Below are positions 50,700 through 59,187 of a stretch of DNA of 64,000 nt, in pieces. The notes beneath the pieces were generated by a model. It did not search any database, had not been told where the DNA came from, and saw only the letters and a program-made list of their open reading frames with translations. The stretch's first letter is position 1; every line of letters starts with the position of its first letter. Source of the stretch: Echinicola arenosa (GTDB lineage Bacteria; Bacteroidota; Bacteroidia; Cytophagales; Cyclobacteriaceae); contig NZ_JACYTQ010000001.1 of the NCBI RefSeq assembly GCF_014841125.1, positions 1,054,001-1,118,000 of the forward strand, in the 5' to 3' direction. The translations under genes and the position numbers were made by a program.

Positions 50700-52061
50700 T
50701 TAACTATACATTAATAATTCAATCCCATTTCTCACAATTTCCTGCAAATCATTCTTAGAAGGATCTACAAACTCACACAAGGCAACGTCCTCTTCAATGA
50801 TTTCAAAAAGCCCAAGCTCTTCCATCTCATCAAAATCTTCCGAAATAATTGCCTTGAATAGGTATGTAGGAAGAATATCCATAGGAAGCACTTTTTCAAA
50901 TACTCCTGAAACTACAAATGGCCTTTCTTCACCATGTGCATTGGTATCAACTTTAAATTCTCCTTTGTTCATGAATGAGAAAATCCCCAATGCCTTGCTA
51001 AAACTTAGCTTGCTTGTGGTAGGCTTGATCCATCCTAAGAATTCTTCATAATCTCCCTCTGGGATCACAGTGATCTGATGGTGATAATATCCCACATAGC
51101 CATCTGATGCTATTTTTTCACCAGTTAGCACGTTGCCGGAAATTACCCTTACATGATCAGACTTTAGATTTCCATCAACAAATGTGGAAACATTTGCTCC
51201 AACATAAGTTTTCACGTAAGCAGCCTTCTTCAGTTCAGAACCAGTAATCGCAACCAGTTTAGATGCATCAAGGATTCCTTCGAGGAATAGTTTTCCAATT
51301 TGGGCAACCCCATAAGGATTAACAGTCCAAATCAAATCACCTTTATTGATTGGGTCAATATGGTGAATCTGAACGCCTACATTACCAGCAGGGTGTGGGC
51401 CAGAGAATTTGTTCACTTGCGCACCTTGAATGCCACCATAAACAGGGAACACCTCGGATTCAGCGTCCAAATTTAAGTGAACCGTTCCTGACGTAAGCTT
51501 TTTAAGAACAGTGATACCTGCTTGAAAGAATTTTTCTTGTCCTTTCAGCAACATACCATAATCCGGTGCTAAAGGATGAGAGTCAAACCCGGAGATAAAG
51601 ATGGCTTTTGGCTCATCTTCTGGGTTTGCTACGACACCAAATGGTCTTTGGATGATTTGTGGCCAGGCGCCTCCTTTTAGGATTTGCTCAGTGGCTTGCT
51701 CTTTGGAGAGAGATTTGAGGTCAGATTCGGAGAATTTTTCGAAAGTTTCATAGCTGACTTCAGCGTCTGCCATGATTCTGATTTCCAACAACTTTCGCTT
51801 TTCACCTCTTTTAATTTCAACGATTTCCCCGGAAACAGGAGCTGCGTAAAGTACTTTATCAAGTTTTTTATCAAACAAGATCGGAGTACCGGACTTTACC
51901 GTATCCCCCTCTTTTACAAGAACTTTTGGACGCCGCATACCTACAAAATCTGTAGGCTTAATCGCGAAGGTCTGTGCTGGCTTGAAAGCTTCCATTTGCT
52001 TTTCTGCCTTTCCCACCAGCTTAATATCAAATCCCTTCTTAAGCTTAACTAGTTTTGACAT
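50700..52061 (-). CDS. nqrA: Na+-translocating NADH:quinone reductase subunit A
   Basis: The cytoplasmic subunit has 453 residues from the ATG at 52061. A longer frame to 52118 exists, but it runs through the -7 box and would add a non-homologous leader; MSKLVKLKKGFDIKLVG is the normal opening. Other landmarks are VKSGTPILFDKK, the TVHLNLDAE segment and GPHPAGNVGVQIHHIDPI. NqrA stabilises the complex and has been linked to quinone binding. It heads the nqrABCDE operon. The Na+ gradient produced could drive sodium-coupled transporters such as the SSS protein in the murein locus. Confidence 0.97.
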   Translation of the reverse strand: MSKLVKLKKGFDIKLVGKAEKQMEAFKPAQTFAIKPTDFVGMRRPKVLVKEGDTVKSGTPILFDKKLDKVLYAAPVSGEIVEIKRGEKRKLLEIRIMADAEVSYETFEKFSESDLKSLSKEQATEQILKGGAWPQIIQRPFGVVANPEDEPKAIFISGFDSHPLAPDYGMLLKGQEKFFQAGITVLKKLTSGTVHLNLDAESEVFPVYGGIQGAQVNKFSGPHPAGNVGVQIHHIDPINKGDLIWTVNPYGVAQIGKLFLEGILDASKLVAITGSELKKAAYVKTYVGANVSTFVDGNLKSDHVRVISGNVLTGEKIASDGYVGYYHHQITVIPEGDYEEFLGWIKPTTSKLSFSKALGIFSFMNKGEFKVDTNAHGEERPFVVSGVFEKVLPMDILPTYLFKAIISEDFDEMEELGLFEIIEEDVALCEFVDPSKNDLQEIVRNGIELLMYS

Positions 52062-52099
52062 ATTTAATTTGAAACTATATGGTCCTTTGAAAAACGCCT

Positions 52100-52107
52100 C
52101 AAATCTA
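52100..52107 (-). promoter_or_regulatory. -7 box (TAGATTTG) of the nqr operon
   Basis: On the minus strand TAGATTTG is a perfect TAnnTTTG, 38 nt before the nqrA ATG. Its place inside the longer open frame is an argument for the shorter start. Confidence 0.5.
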
Positions 52108-52192
52108 ATAAAATACATTAGTTATTAGAAGATAATTCCAGTAATATTTATGAGTGGGATATTGTCTTGACTAAAATTTATTAGAGGACTGA

Positions 52193-53089
52193 CTATTGGC
52201 TCACCACTTCCCCCAAAGAATTGATATAGTCCATTACTTGTTCCATAAGCCACATAGGAGTAGAAGTGGCACCACATATCCCCACTTTATCGTTCGTCTC
52301 AAACCATGCGGTATCTATTTCACTTTCATTTTCCACAAAGTAACTTCGCTCGTTTTCGGCTTTACATACCTGGTACAAGGCCTTACCATTTGAGCTCTTT
52401 TTACCTGAAACAAAAATAATTACATCATTCTCATTGGCAAATCTGGTCAACTGAGGTTCTCGGTTAGAAACCTGCCTACAAATTGAATCATTGGCGGTAA
52501 ATTCTACCTCTTCCAAAGATTGGTTGGCCTTGGCCATCCGCTCCTCTATTTTAGCTTTTAAAGCATAAAAACCTTTGGTGCTTTTCGTGGTCTGGCTAAA
52601 AAGTGTGACAGGTTTTGAAAAATCTATTTTTTCCAAGTCTTCATCCTCCATGACCACGACAGCCTTTTCCAATGTTTGGCCAGTAAGCCCAATCACTTCA
52701 GCATGTCCCTTTTTGCCATAGATTACGATTTGGCCATCCTGCTTTTCCATCTTATCAAAAGCAGTTTTTACGCGATGCTGTAGTTTCAGCACCACTGGGC
52801 AAGAAGCATCGATCAGCTCAATATTATTCTCGATGGCAAGCTTATAAGTTTCAGGGGGTTCTCCATGCGCCCTAATCAGCACCTTACAGTCTCTTAGGTC
52901 TTTCAGACTCTCCCGGTCTATCACGACCAAGCCCTTGTCGCTGAGCCGCTTTACTTCCATGTCATTGTGGACAATATCTCCAAGACAATATAAACGATCT
53001 GCTTCCTGCATCTCATCTTCTGCCATTTGGATAGCAAATTCCACTCCAAAGCAATAACCTGAATTTTTATCTATTGTAACTTGCATCAT
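52193..53089 (-). CDS. ispH: 4-hydroxy-3-methylbut-2-enyl diphosphate reductase
   Basis: The 298-residue IspH (LytB) catalyses the last step of the MEP isoprenoid pathway, HMBPP to IPP/DMAPP, with a [4Fe-4S] cluster. The three cluster cysteines are seen in SGYCFGVEFA (C13), DASCPVVLKLQ and NDSICRQVSNREP; IRAHGEPP and FSQTTKST hold substrate. Two ATGs are adjacent, at 53089 and 53086. It follows cmk by 4 nt, an order common in Bacteroidota, so the two are co-transcribed. Confidence 0.97.
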   Translation of the reverse strand: MMQVTIDKNSGYCFGVEFAIQMAEDEMQEADRLYCLGDIVHNDMEVKRLSDKGLVVIDRESLKDLRDCKVLIRAHGEPPETYKLAIENNIELIDASCPVVLKLQHRVKTAFDKMEKQDGQIVIYGKKGHAEVIGLTGQTLEKAVVVMEDEDLEKIDFSKPVTLFSQTTKSTKGFYALKAKIEERMAKANQSLEEVEFTANDSICRQVSNREPQLTRFANENDVIIFVSGKKSSNGKALYQVCKAENERSYFVENESEIDTAWFETNDKVGICGATSTPMWLMEQVMDYINSLGEVVSQ

Positions 53090-53093
53090 AATA

Positions 53094-53777
53094 TTAATTT
53101 GCCGCTATTTTTTGTTGCGCCAGATGGGTAATTTCGCAAACTTGATCCTCAAAATCCAGTAAACTGGTATCTATTTCGACAGCGTCTTCCGCTTTCTTCA
53201 AGGGACTTTCCGCCCTGCTTGAATCAATCCTATCCCTTTCTGATAAGTTATGGATGATTTTTTCCAACTCCACCATCTCCCCTTTCTCCAATAACTCTTG
53301 CTGTCTTCTTTCCGCCCGAATCTTTAAATCAGCGGTCATAAACACTTTCAGCTCAGCACTGGGAAACACCACTGTACCTATGTCCCTTCCATCCATCACC
53401 ACACCTTTGTGCTTTCCTAAACGTTGCTGCTGGCTGACCAGTTCACGCCTTACTTCTTTAATCTTACTGACTTCACTCACCTTCTCTGAAACTTGCATGG
53501 TCCGGATTTTCCTTTCCACATTGAGCCCATTGAGATATGTTTCTTGCAGACCTGTCTCCTCATTTTTATGAAAGGATATTTCCAAACTCTTCAAGGCCCT
53601 ATCCACATCTTTTGGGTTGGTAAGAACAGTAAACCTGTTGAGAAAATGTAAGGTTGTCGCTCTGTACATGGCTCCAGAATCAATGTAGGTATATCCCAGC
53701 TTTTTGGCCACTTGCTTGGCCGTCGAACTCTTTCCACATCCTGAAAAGCCATCTATTGCAATTACAATTTTCCTCAT
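53094..53777 (-). CDS. cmk: Cytidylate kinase
   Basis: The 227-residue P-loop kinase phosphorylates CMP/dCMP with ATP. It has GFSGCGKSSTAKQVAKKLG (P-loop), YIDSGAMYRATT (nucleotide-monophosphate site), MDGRDIGTVVFP and the lid region RRQQELLEKGE. It makes CDP for nucleic-acid and lipid precursor synthesis. It is the first gene of a cmk-ispH transcript with a -7 box 36 nt before the ATG. Confidence 0.97.
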   Translation of the reverse strand: MRKIVIAIDGFSGCGKSSTAKQVAKKLGYTYIDSGAMYRATTLHFLNRFTVLTNPKDVDRALKSLEISFHKNEETGLQETYLNGLNVERKIRTMQVSEKVSEVSKIKEVRRELVSQQQRLGKHKGVVMDGRDIGTVVFPSAELKVFMTADLKIRAERRQQELLEKGEMVELEKIIHNLSERDRIDSSRAESPLKKAEDAVEIDTSLLDFEDQVCEITHLAQQKIAAN

Positions 53778-53812
53778 ATCAAAAATCTACTTTCTATCCG
53801 TAAGTTTAGCTG

Positions 53813-53820
53813 CAAATATA
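53813..53820 (-). promoter_or_regulatory. -7 box (TATATTTG) of cmk-ispH
   Basis: On the minus strand TATATTTG matches TAnnTTTG perfectly. A TTTG (53835-53838) lies upstream, but only 14 nt away, shorter than the usual 19-21. Confidence 0.5.
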
Positions 53821-53929
53821 GAATTTTATAAAGACAAAAACCTTTAATACACCTACAAAGCTCTCCCCAAGCCAATGTGCCAACAGAAAACTTAAACTGC
53901 TTCCACTACTTTTAGCCAATCGATTTAGT

Positions 53930-53951
53930 TATCTTTAGTATTATACTAAAG
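53930..53951 (+). promoter_or_regulatory. ade promoter with overlapping 19-bp perfect palindrome
   Basis: A near-consensus -7 box (TATCTTTA, 53930-53937) overlaps a perfect odd dyad, CTTTAGTAT-T-ATACTAAAG (53933-53951), that spans the expected transcription start. The ade ATG is 16 nt further. The layout is that of a repressor operator. Confidence 0.55.
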
Positions 53952-53967
53952 ACACTCTACTAACAAC

Positions 53968-55599
53968 ATGAACACTTTTTTTATTGATGGCCAGCTGGTC
54001 GATGTAATTAACAAAACAATAGTAAATAATAGAATCACTATCAAAGACGGCCTTATTTCAGCCATAAATCCTATTGAAAGTGCGCCAAAACAATATATTC
54101 TTCCCGGCTTTATAGATGCTCATGTGCATGTGGAATCCTCCATGTTGATCCCATCCGAATTTGCCAGGCTAGCATCTGTTCATGGAACAGTCGCAACAGT
54201 ATCAGACCCACACGAAATCGCCAATGTCTGTGGAAAAGAAGGTGTTGAATATATGATTGAAAATGGAAAGCAGATCAATTTTAAATTTTACTTTGGAGCG
54301 CCATCTTGTGTACCTGCTACACCGTTTGAAACGGCAGGTGGCGAAATTTCATTGGAAGACCTGGAAGATTTACTGTCACGTCCAGAAGTAAGCTATTTGG
54401 CCGAAATGATGAATTGGCCAGGCACTGTCAATCGGGACCCTGAGGTCATGAAAAAAATAGCCATTGCCCAAAAGTTTGGAAAACCAGTAGATGGCCACGC
54501 ACCAGGACTAAAGGGCGAGATGGCAAAAAAGTATATCACTGCAGGTATAAGCACAGATCACGAGTGTTTTACAGCGGAAGAGGCCTTGGATAAACTCCAA
54601 TACGGAATGAAAATAGCTATCAGGGAAGGCAGTGCTGCAAAAAACTTTGATGCCCTTATTGACCTAATTGATGACTATTATGACAAAATCATGTTTTGCT
54701 CGGACGATAAGCACCCTGACAATCTTGCCGAAGGCCATATCAATAAGTTAGTTTCTAGAGCAGTGAAAATAGGAAAAGACTTATTCAAAGTTCTTCAAGT
54801 AGCTTGTATCAATCCTATTGAACACTATCAGATGGATGTAGGAAAGCTTCAAGTTGGTGATAAGGCAGATTTCATCATATCCAAGGACTTAGTAGCGTTT
54901 GATATTATCGCCACTTATGTCAATGGAAAAAAAATTGCTGAGAATGGGCAAACATTGATGCCTTCCATCCCTAGCAACTTGATCAACAACTTTAACACTT
55001 CTCCCAAAAGTCCGGCAGATTTTGAAATCCAAGCAAAAGGTGACTCAGTTAAGGTAATTGTAGCTCAAGATGGCCAATTGATCACACCACAGGCTGCAGG
55101 GAAAATAAAAATAAAAGAAGGGCTGGCCGAATCAAATATCGAAGAAGACATACTTAAAATTTCGGTAATCAATAGGTATGAAGACCAAAGTCCTGCGATT
55201 TCATTTATTAAAAATTTTGGACTGAAGGAAGGAGCCATAGCTTCTTCTGTAGGACATGACAGTCACAATATTCTTGCAGTTGGAGTCGACAATACTTCCA
55301 TTGCCAAGGCAGTCAACCTTATCATAGAAGCTAAGGGAGGTATTTCTGCGGTTTCTAAAACTGAAGATTTCCTATTACCCCTTCCTATTGGGGGAATCAT
55401 GTCCAATGAGAATGGCTATGATATAGCCACAGCTTACACGAAAATAGACTTAATGGCCAAAAAGATGGGCTCAACCCTGAATTCACCATTTATGACCTTA
55501 AGTTTCATGGCCCTTTTGGTAATTCCAGAATTGAAACTCAGTGACCAAGGGCTTTTTGATGGGCTCAAATTTGAGTTCTCCCCACTATTCCTAGAGTAG
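53968..55599 (+). CDS. ade: Adenine deaminase
   Basis: The 543-residue amidohydrolase converts adenine to hypoxanthine plus ammonia for purine salvage. GFIDAHVHVESSMLIP holds the first metal histidines, followed by SDPHEIANVCG, DGHAPGLKG, STDHECFTAEEAL and FCSDDKHPDNL. The C-terminal domain includes SVGHDSHNILAVG, characteristic of the Ade group rather than of adenosine deaminases. The size is typical (about 540-590). The gene is monocistronic, starts at the ATG 53968 and lies behind a palindrome that may regulate it in response to purines. Confidence 0.96.
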   Translation: MNTFFIDGQLVDVINKTIVNNRITIKDGLISAINPIESAPKQYILPGFIDAHVHVESSMLIPSEFARLASVHGTVATVSDPHEIANVCGKEGVEYMIENGKQINFKFYFGAPSCVPATPFETAGGEISLEDLEDLLSRPEVSYLAEMMNWPGTVNRDPEVMKKIAIAQKFGKPVDGHAPGLKGEMAKKYITAGISTDHECFTAEEALDKLQYGMKIAIREGSAAKNFDALIDLIDDYYDKIMFCSDDKHPDNLAEGHINKLVSRAVKIGKDLFKVLQVACINPIEHYQMDVGKLQVGDKADFIISKDLVAFDIIATYVNGKKIAENGQTLMPSIPSNLINNFNTSPKSPADFEIQAKGDSVKVIVAQDGQLITPQAAGKIKIKEGLAESNIEEDILKISVINRYEDQSPAISFIKNFGLKEGAIASSVGHDSHNILAVGVDNTSIAKAVNLIIEAKGGISAVSKTEDFLLPLPIGGIMSNENGYDIATAYTKIDLMAKKMGSTLNSPFMTLSFMALLVIPELKLSDQGLFDGLKFEFSPLFLE

Positions 55600-55711
55600 T
55601 AATAAATCAAAAAAATTAGTCCAAAAAACCTAAAACCAAAAACACCTATTATATTAGATTCAATTTTCGTATTTTATACTTCGTTTTGAACCACACAAAT
55701 TAAACGACCCC

Positions 55712-57034
55712 TTGACTAATCGACCTAAGCAATTGTGGCAAAAACTGACCCTCAGCGATCAGGAACAAGAGTTGGAATCCAGGATTTTTAATGCAGTAGC
55801 TATCATAACGATAATCTACCTTAAAAGCATGGTCATCTTCAATTATGTCTTGTCCCAATACCTTTTGTCTGCCCTTTTGTTCATTACCTCTATCATTATT
55901 TTAGGGTTTTATTTAGCAGGAAGATCAAGAAAAAACTATCAGTGGGGCATAAAAATTTTAGCTGCCCTAAGCTACCCCATTTTGGCGCTAAACTTCTATC
56001 TCAATGATGGTATAGAGGGCCCCACTCCTTATATATTTTTAATGGTCCATATTATTGTCCTGACCCTTACTGAAAGAAAGACCTTTTGGTTTTGGACAAT
56101 TTACAATATCGTTTTTTTCATTACACTTTATTTCATCCATAATTTTTATCCAGATCTGATCGTCAATAATTACATTAGTCCGGAGATTAAATTTCTCGAT
56201 CAGTCGTTAAGCTATATGGCCTGCGCTATCGGCATGATGGCCATCATTTCAGCATTAAAGTGGAACTATCAAAAACAGAAAACAAAAAATGAGTTGAAAA
56301 GTGTAGCCTTGACAAAGGCAAATCTCAACTTACATCAAAACAATGAACAAAAAAACAAGATTATTGCCTTGATCTCACATGACCTGAAAAACCCTCTTCT
56401 TTCCATTACACGAATACTCGAAATGATCAAAGAAGGTGAACTCAACGATGAAGAAGCCAAAAGCATCCAAGAAGACCTTTTTATCATGGCTTCCAATACC
56501 CAAAAGATGGCTGAAAGTATTTTGGACTGGGCGACCGTAGAACTTAAAAACACAGAACCCAATTATAAAAGAGTAAACATCAAAAAGAAAAGCGAAGAGG
56601 TACTTAACATCTATCACAACTTGGCTAAACAAAAAGGAATCACCTTAAACAGCATATTTTTGGGAAGTATTATCATTACCACAGATATTGACAGGCTTCT
56701 TTTGATTATTAGAAACTTATTGCAAAACGCTATCAAATTCACACCAACAGAAGGGAAAATAGATTTCACTTTTAACCATAAAGAACACGAAATCATCATT
56801 GAGGTTTCCGATACAGGAGTCGGTATACCAGAACATAAGCTCAAAAGCATTTTTGATATGGACTTCCAGTCCACAGAAGGGACTCATACTGAAAAAGGCA
56901 CAGGGTTCGGTCTCTTCATTTGTAATGAAAACGCAAAAAAAATCAAAGGTGAGCTAACCGTCTACAGTGAAGTAGGCAAAGGCACTACCTTCACCTTGTC
57001 TCTCCCTGTATTCCCAACATCACCTGCTGCCTAA
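55712..57034 (+). CDS. Membrane sensor histidine kinase (HisKA/HATPase), orphan
   Basis: The 440-residue protein has five or six N-terminal membrane helices (residues about 28-195) without a recognisable extracytoplasmic domain. A HisKA domain with H223 (ISHDLKNPLL) follows, then an HATPase_c domain with N box RNLLQNAIKFTP, G1 DTGVGIP and G2 KGTGFGLFI. The likely start is TTG at 55712, since the first in-frame ATG is 40 codons inside and would remove the first helix. No response regulator is adjacent, so its partner is encoded elsewhere. It resembles 7TMR-like or MASE-type kinases in topology. The signal is unknown. Confidence 0.9.
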   Translation: MTNRPKQLWQKLTLSDQEQELESRIFNAVAIITIIYLKSMVIFNYVLSQYLLSALLFITSIIILGFYLAGRSRKNYQWGIKILAALSYPILALNFYLNDGIEGPTPYIFLMVHIIVLTLTERKTFWFWTIYNIVFFITLYFIHNFYPDLIVNNYISPEIKFLDQSLSYMACAIGMMAIISALKWNYQKQKTKNELKSVALTKANLNLHQNNEQKNKIIALISHDLKNPLLSITRILEMIKEGELNDEEAKSIQEDLFIMASNTQKMAESILDWATVELKNTEPNYKRVNIKKKSEEVLNIYHNLAKQKGITLNSIFLGSIIITTDIDRLLLIIRNLLQNAIKFTPTEGKIDFTFNHKEHEIIIEVSDTGVGIPEHKLKSIFDMDFQSTEGTHTEKGTGFGLFICNENAKKIKGELTVYSEVGKGTTFTLSLPVFPTSPAA

Positions 57035-57039
57035 AAACT

Positions 57040-58023
57040 TTACTTCAGCACCTGCTTTCTTTTACTCATAATATCTTCAAAGATAGCATGTGCATGCACT
57101 ATGGTGTTTTCTATAAAAAACTCCCGGGTATTTAGCCCCCCACAAACCACTCCAGCTAAATAAAGCCCTGACACATTGGACTCCTGGCTCTTTCCATCAA
57201 AGCAAGGCCTCCTTTTTTCATCCAAAGTCAATTCAACCCCAAGTTGGTTCAGTAATTCATAATTTGGCTTGTAACCAGTCATGGCCAGAACAAAATCATT
57301 CTCCAAAGTCACCTCACCATTTTCGGTGTCAACAACAACTTCTTTTTCTCGAATTTCCTTAACACTACTATTATAATAGGCCTTAATAGAACCTTCTTTG
57401 ATCCTATTTTCGATATCAGGAAGCACCCAATATTTTACTGTTCGGTCTACGGATTGATCTTTAAGCACCATTGTCACCTCTGCTCCCTTTCGCCATGTTT
57501 CCAGAGCCACATCAACCCCAGAGTTGCCACCACCAATCACAATCACTTTTTGACCTATATAAGGCCAAGGTTCTTTATAGTAATGGGTCACTTTAGGAAG
57601 CTCCTCACCAGGAACATTCATTTTATTTGGAAGATCATAGAATCCAGTAGAGAGCACCACCTTTTCTGCTAAATACGTTTCCTTAGAAGATTCAATCAAA
57701 AATGTACCATCCTCTAGTTTCTTTAGCTGTTTGACCTCTTCATAAAGATTCACCTTGAGGTCATAATGCTTTGTGACCCTTCTATAATATTCCAGCGCTT
57801 CGGGCCGAGTAGGTTGTTTATTAATAGACATAAACGGTATATCCCCCATCTCCAACTTTTCTGAAGTAGAAAAAAATGTCATGTTTACAGGATAGTTAAA
57901 AATTGAATTGACCAAAGTACCTTTTTCCAGGATCACATAGTTCAATTTATTTTTCTCTGCTTCTATCCCGCAAGCTAAACCAATAGGGCCTGCACCTACG
58001 ATCAGTACGTCTATTTTTTTCAT
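57040..58023 (-). CDS. ypdA: YpdA-family FAD/NAD(P)-dependent disulfide reductase-like protein
   Basis: The 327-residue flavoprotein has two dinucleotide folds (VLIVGAGPIGLACG at the N-terminus and VIVIGGGNSGVDVAL near residue 165) and the LAMTGYKPNYELL segment before the C-terminal FAD motif GLYLAGVVCGG. It belongs to the YpdA group, whose Firmicutes member reduces bacillithiol disulfide. Bacillithiol genes also occur in many Bacteroidota, so the same role is reasonable but not shown here. The gene converges on the histidine kinase with a 5-nt gap. Confidence 0.9.
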   Translation of the reverse strand: MKKIDVLIVGAGPIGLACGIEAEKNKLNYVILEKGTLVNSIFNYPVNMTFFSTSEKLEMGDIPFMSINKQPTRPEALEYYRRVTKHYDLKVNLYEEVKQLKKLEDGTFLIESSKETYLAEKVVLSTGFYDLPNKMNVPGEELPKVTHYYKEPWPYIGQKVIVIGGGNSGVDVALETWRKGAEVTMVLKDQSVDRTVKYWVLPDIENRIKEGSIKAYYNSSVKEIREKEVVVDTENGEVTLENDFVLAMTGYKPNYELLNQLGVELTLDEKRRPCFDGKSQESNVSGLYLAGVVCGGLNTREFFIENTIVHAHAIFEDIMSKRKQVLK

Positions 58024-58121
58024 ATTATATTAAAACAGATTTACCCTTTAAGAGTTCGATTTTCCAAGACTTTCTTTTAAAGTGCTAAAATATCACTTTG
58101 AAAAATAAGTAACCTCAATCC

Positions 58122-58883
58122 TTAGGACATCTTAAACTTCAACTCTTCATCTTCAAAGCCTTGACCATTCTTCTTTACACGTTTTTCAAGAAAATCTACC
58201 TGACCGTCATGCCTCCATAAAATTGCTGAAATATTCACTGTGCCATATCCTTCTATCTCTTTGATAAATGGCGCTGACAATGCGCGTTCCATCTTCAAGG
58301 GCAAGCCTGTATTGGGCAACCTTTCGTCTTGCTCCCGTGAAGTTGATTGATGTATTTCCCCTAAACTATTTAGAGAAATATCTTGATTTTGCATTTGCCT
58401 TTCAAAGGCTGATTTACTTTTCACTACTTTATACCACGGATCATCCAACAAAGCATTGCTAATCCCATGCAATCCCGGGCTTACCAGTTTGGGCTTGTTG
58501 TCATAGTTGGAAAAGTACCACATATTATCTTTATCAGCGACAAATAGATTGAAACCATCGTATTGATCACGGTTTTCATGTACATTTTCTAAATATCTTG
58601 AAGGAGATTCTTGGGAAGTCAAATAATCCAACACCAACTTCCCCCTACTTACAGGGTTTGCCTTGAGGTGAGCCAAGTCCCGATAATTTGTCAGTGCAGC
58701 AAAACGGCCATTTGGATGAATCCCCATCCATGTACCTCCGCTTTTCAAATCCCTTCCTGCATAGATACCATTATCCCATTGATGGATTTTAGCACTGGGC
58801 CTACTAAAAAACTCATCCCTGTTAGCTACTAAAATCAATTTATAAATAGGATCTGACTGCCAATGAAATGTTATTAAACACAT
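58122..58883 (-). CDS. NRDE/TANGO2-family protein
   Basis: The 253-residue protein begins MCLITFHW and contains LVANRDEFFSRP, the NRDE signature shared with eukaryotic TANGO2. Cys-2 as the first residue after Met resembles N-terminal nucleophile hydrolases, but catalysis has not been established for bacterial members; heme handling has been proposed for eukaryotic ones. Other conserved parts are GGTWMGIHPNGRFAALTNYR and SNALLDDPWYKV. A perfect 22-bp palindrome lies just before the start. Confidence 0.9.
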   Translation of the reverse strand: MCLITFHWQSDPIYKLILVANRDEFFSRPSAKIHQWDNGIYAGRDLKSGGTWMGIHPNGRFAALTNYRDLAHLKANPVSRGKLVLDYLTSQESPSRYLENVHENRDQYDGFNLFVADKDNMWYFSNYDNKPKLVSPGLHGISNALLDDPWYKVVKSKSAFERQMQNQDISLNSLGEIHQSTSREQDERLPNTGLPLKMERALSAPFIKEIEGYGTVNISAILWRHDGQVDFLEKRVKKNGQGFEDEELKFKMS

Positions 58884-58900
58884 GAAACTAAATTAATGAA

Positions 58901-58922
58901 AAGGCCGGATAAATCCGGCCTT
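58901..58922. repeat. 22-bp GC-rich perfect palindrome 17 nt upstream of the NRDE gene
   Basis: AAGGCCGGAT-AA-ATCCGGCCTT has perfect 10-bp arms. On the minus strand the stem is followed by TTTTC, so it looks like a terminator, yet no minus-strand gene precedes it. It may end a small transcript, attenuate the NRDE gene or be a relic. Confidence 0.6.
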
Positions 58923-59109
58923 CAGGGTGAATAAACAACTTTCTACACCGTCGTATTGAGTTGGATATTCATTTCACTAAACACTTAAAACTGAAATCTA
59001 AATTGGCAATATCTTTTTGACATTACCAGTTTTCAAACCCTCGCACGCCCTCGTAAGTTCCACAACACACTATCAACCAGCGGTTTTAACTTATTTTAAC
59101 ATTTCTAAT

Positions 59110-59179
59110 TACGAAAATAATCGTAGTATTTTTTGAATTACGAAAAGAGTCGTATATATTTACTACGAAACGAATCGTA
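59110..59179 (+). promoter_or_regulatory. Three BlaI-family operators (TACGA-N6-TCGTA)
   Basis: Perfect dyads lie at 59110-59125, 59139-59154 and 59164-59179 with centres 29 and 25 bp apart. Each reads TACGA, six bases, TCGTA. A TTTG (59132-59135) and TATATTTA (59155-59162), 19 nt apart, form a promoter whose spacer is filled by the middle site and whose start is covered by the third. The layout is typical of autorepression by the blaI product. Confidence 0.82.
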
Positions 59180-59187
59180 ACCAAACA

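Larger units (their letters stand above)
58884..59187. other. Divergent intergenic region with palindrome and BlaI operators
   Basis: This 304-bp gap holds a GC-rich palindrome at 58901-58922 near the NRDE start and three BlaI-type operators at 59110-59179 near the blaI start. The middle 190 bp show no gene or repeat that I can support. Confidence 0.6.

Noticed and set aside
52062-52118. Longer nqrA start at 52118
   Set aside because: The extension contains a perfect -7 box and is not part of the NqrA family; the ATG at 52061 gives the standard N-terminus.
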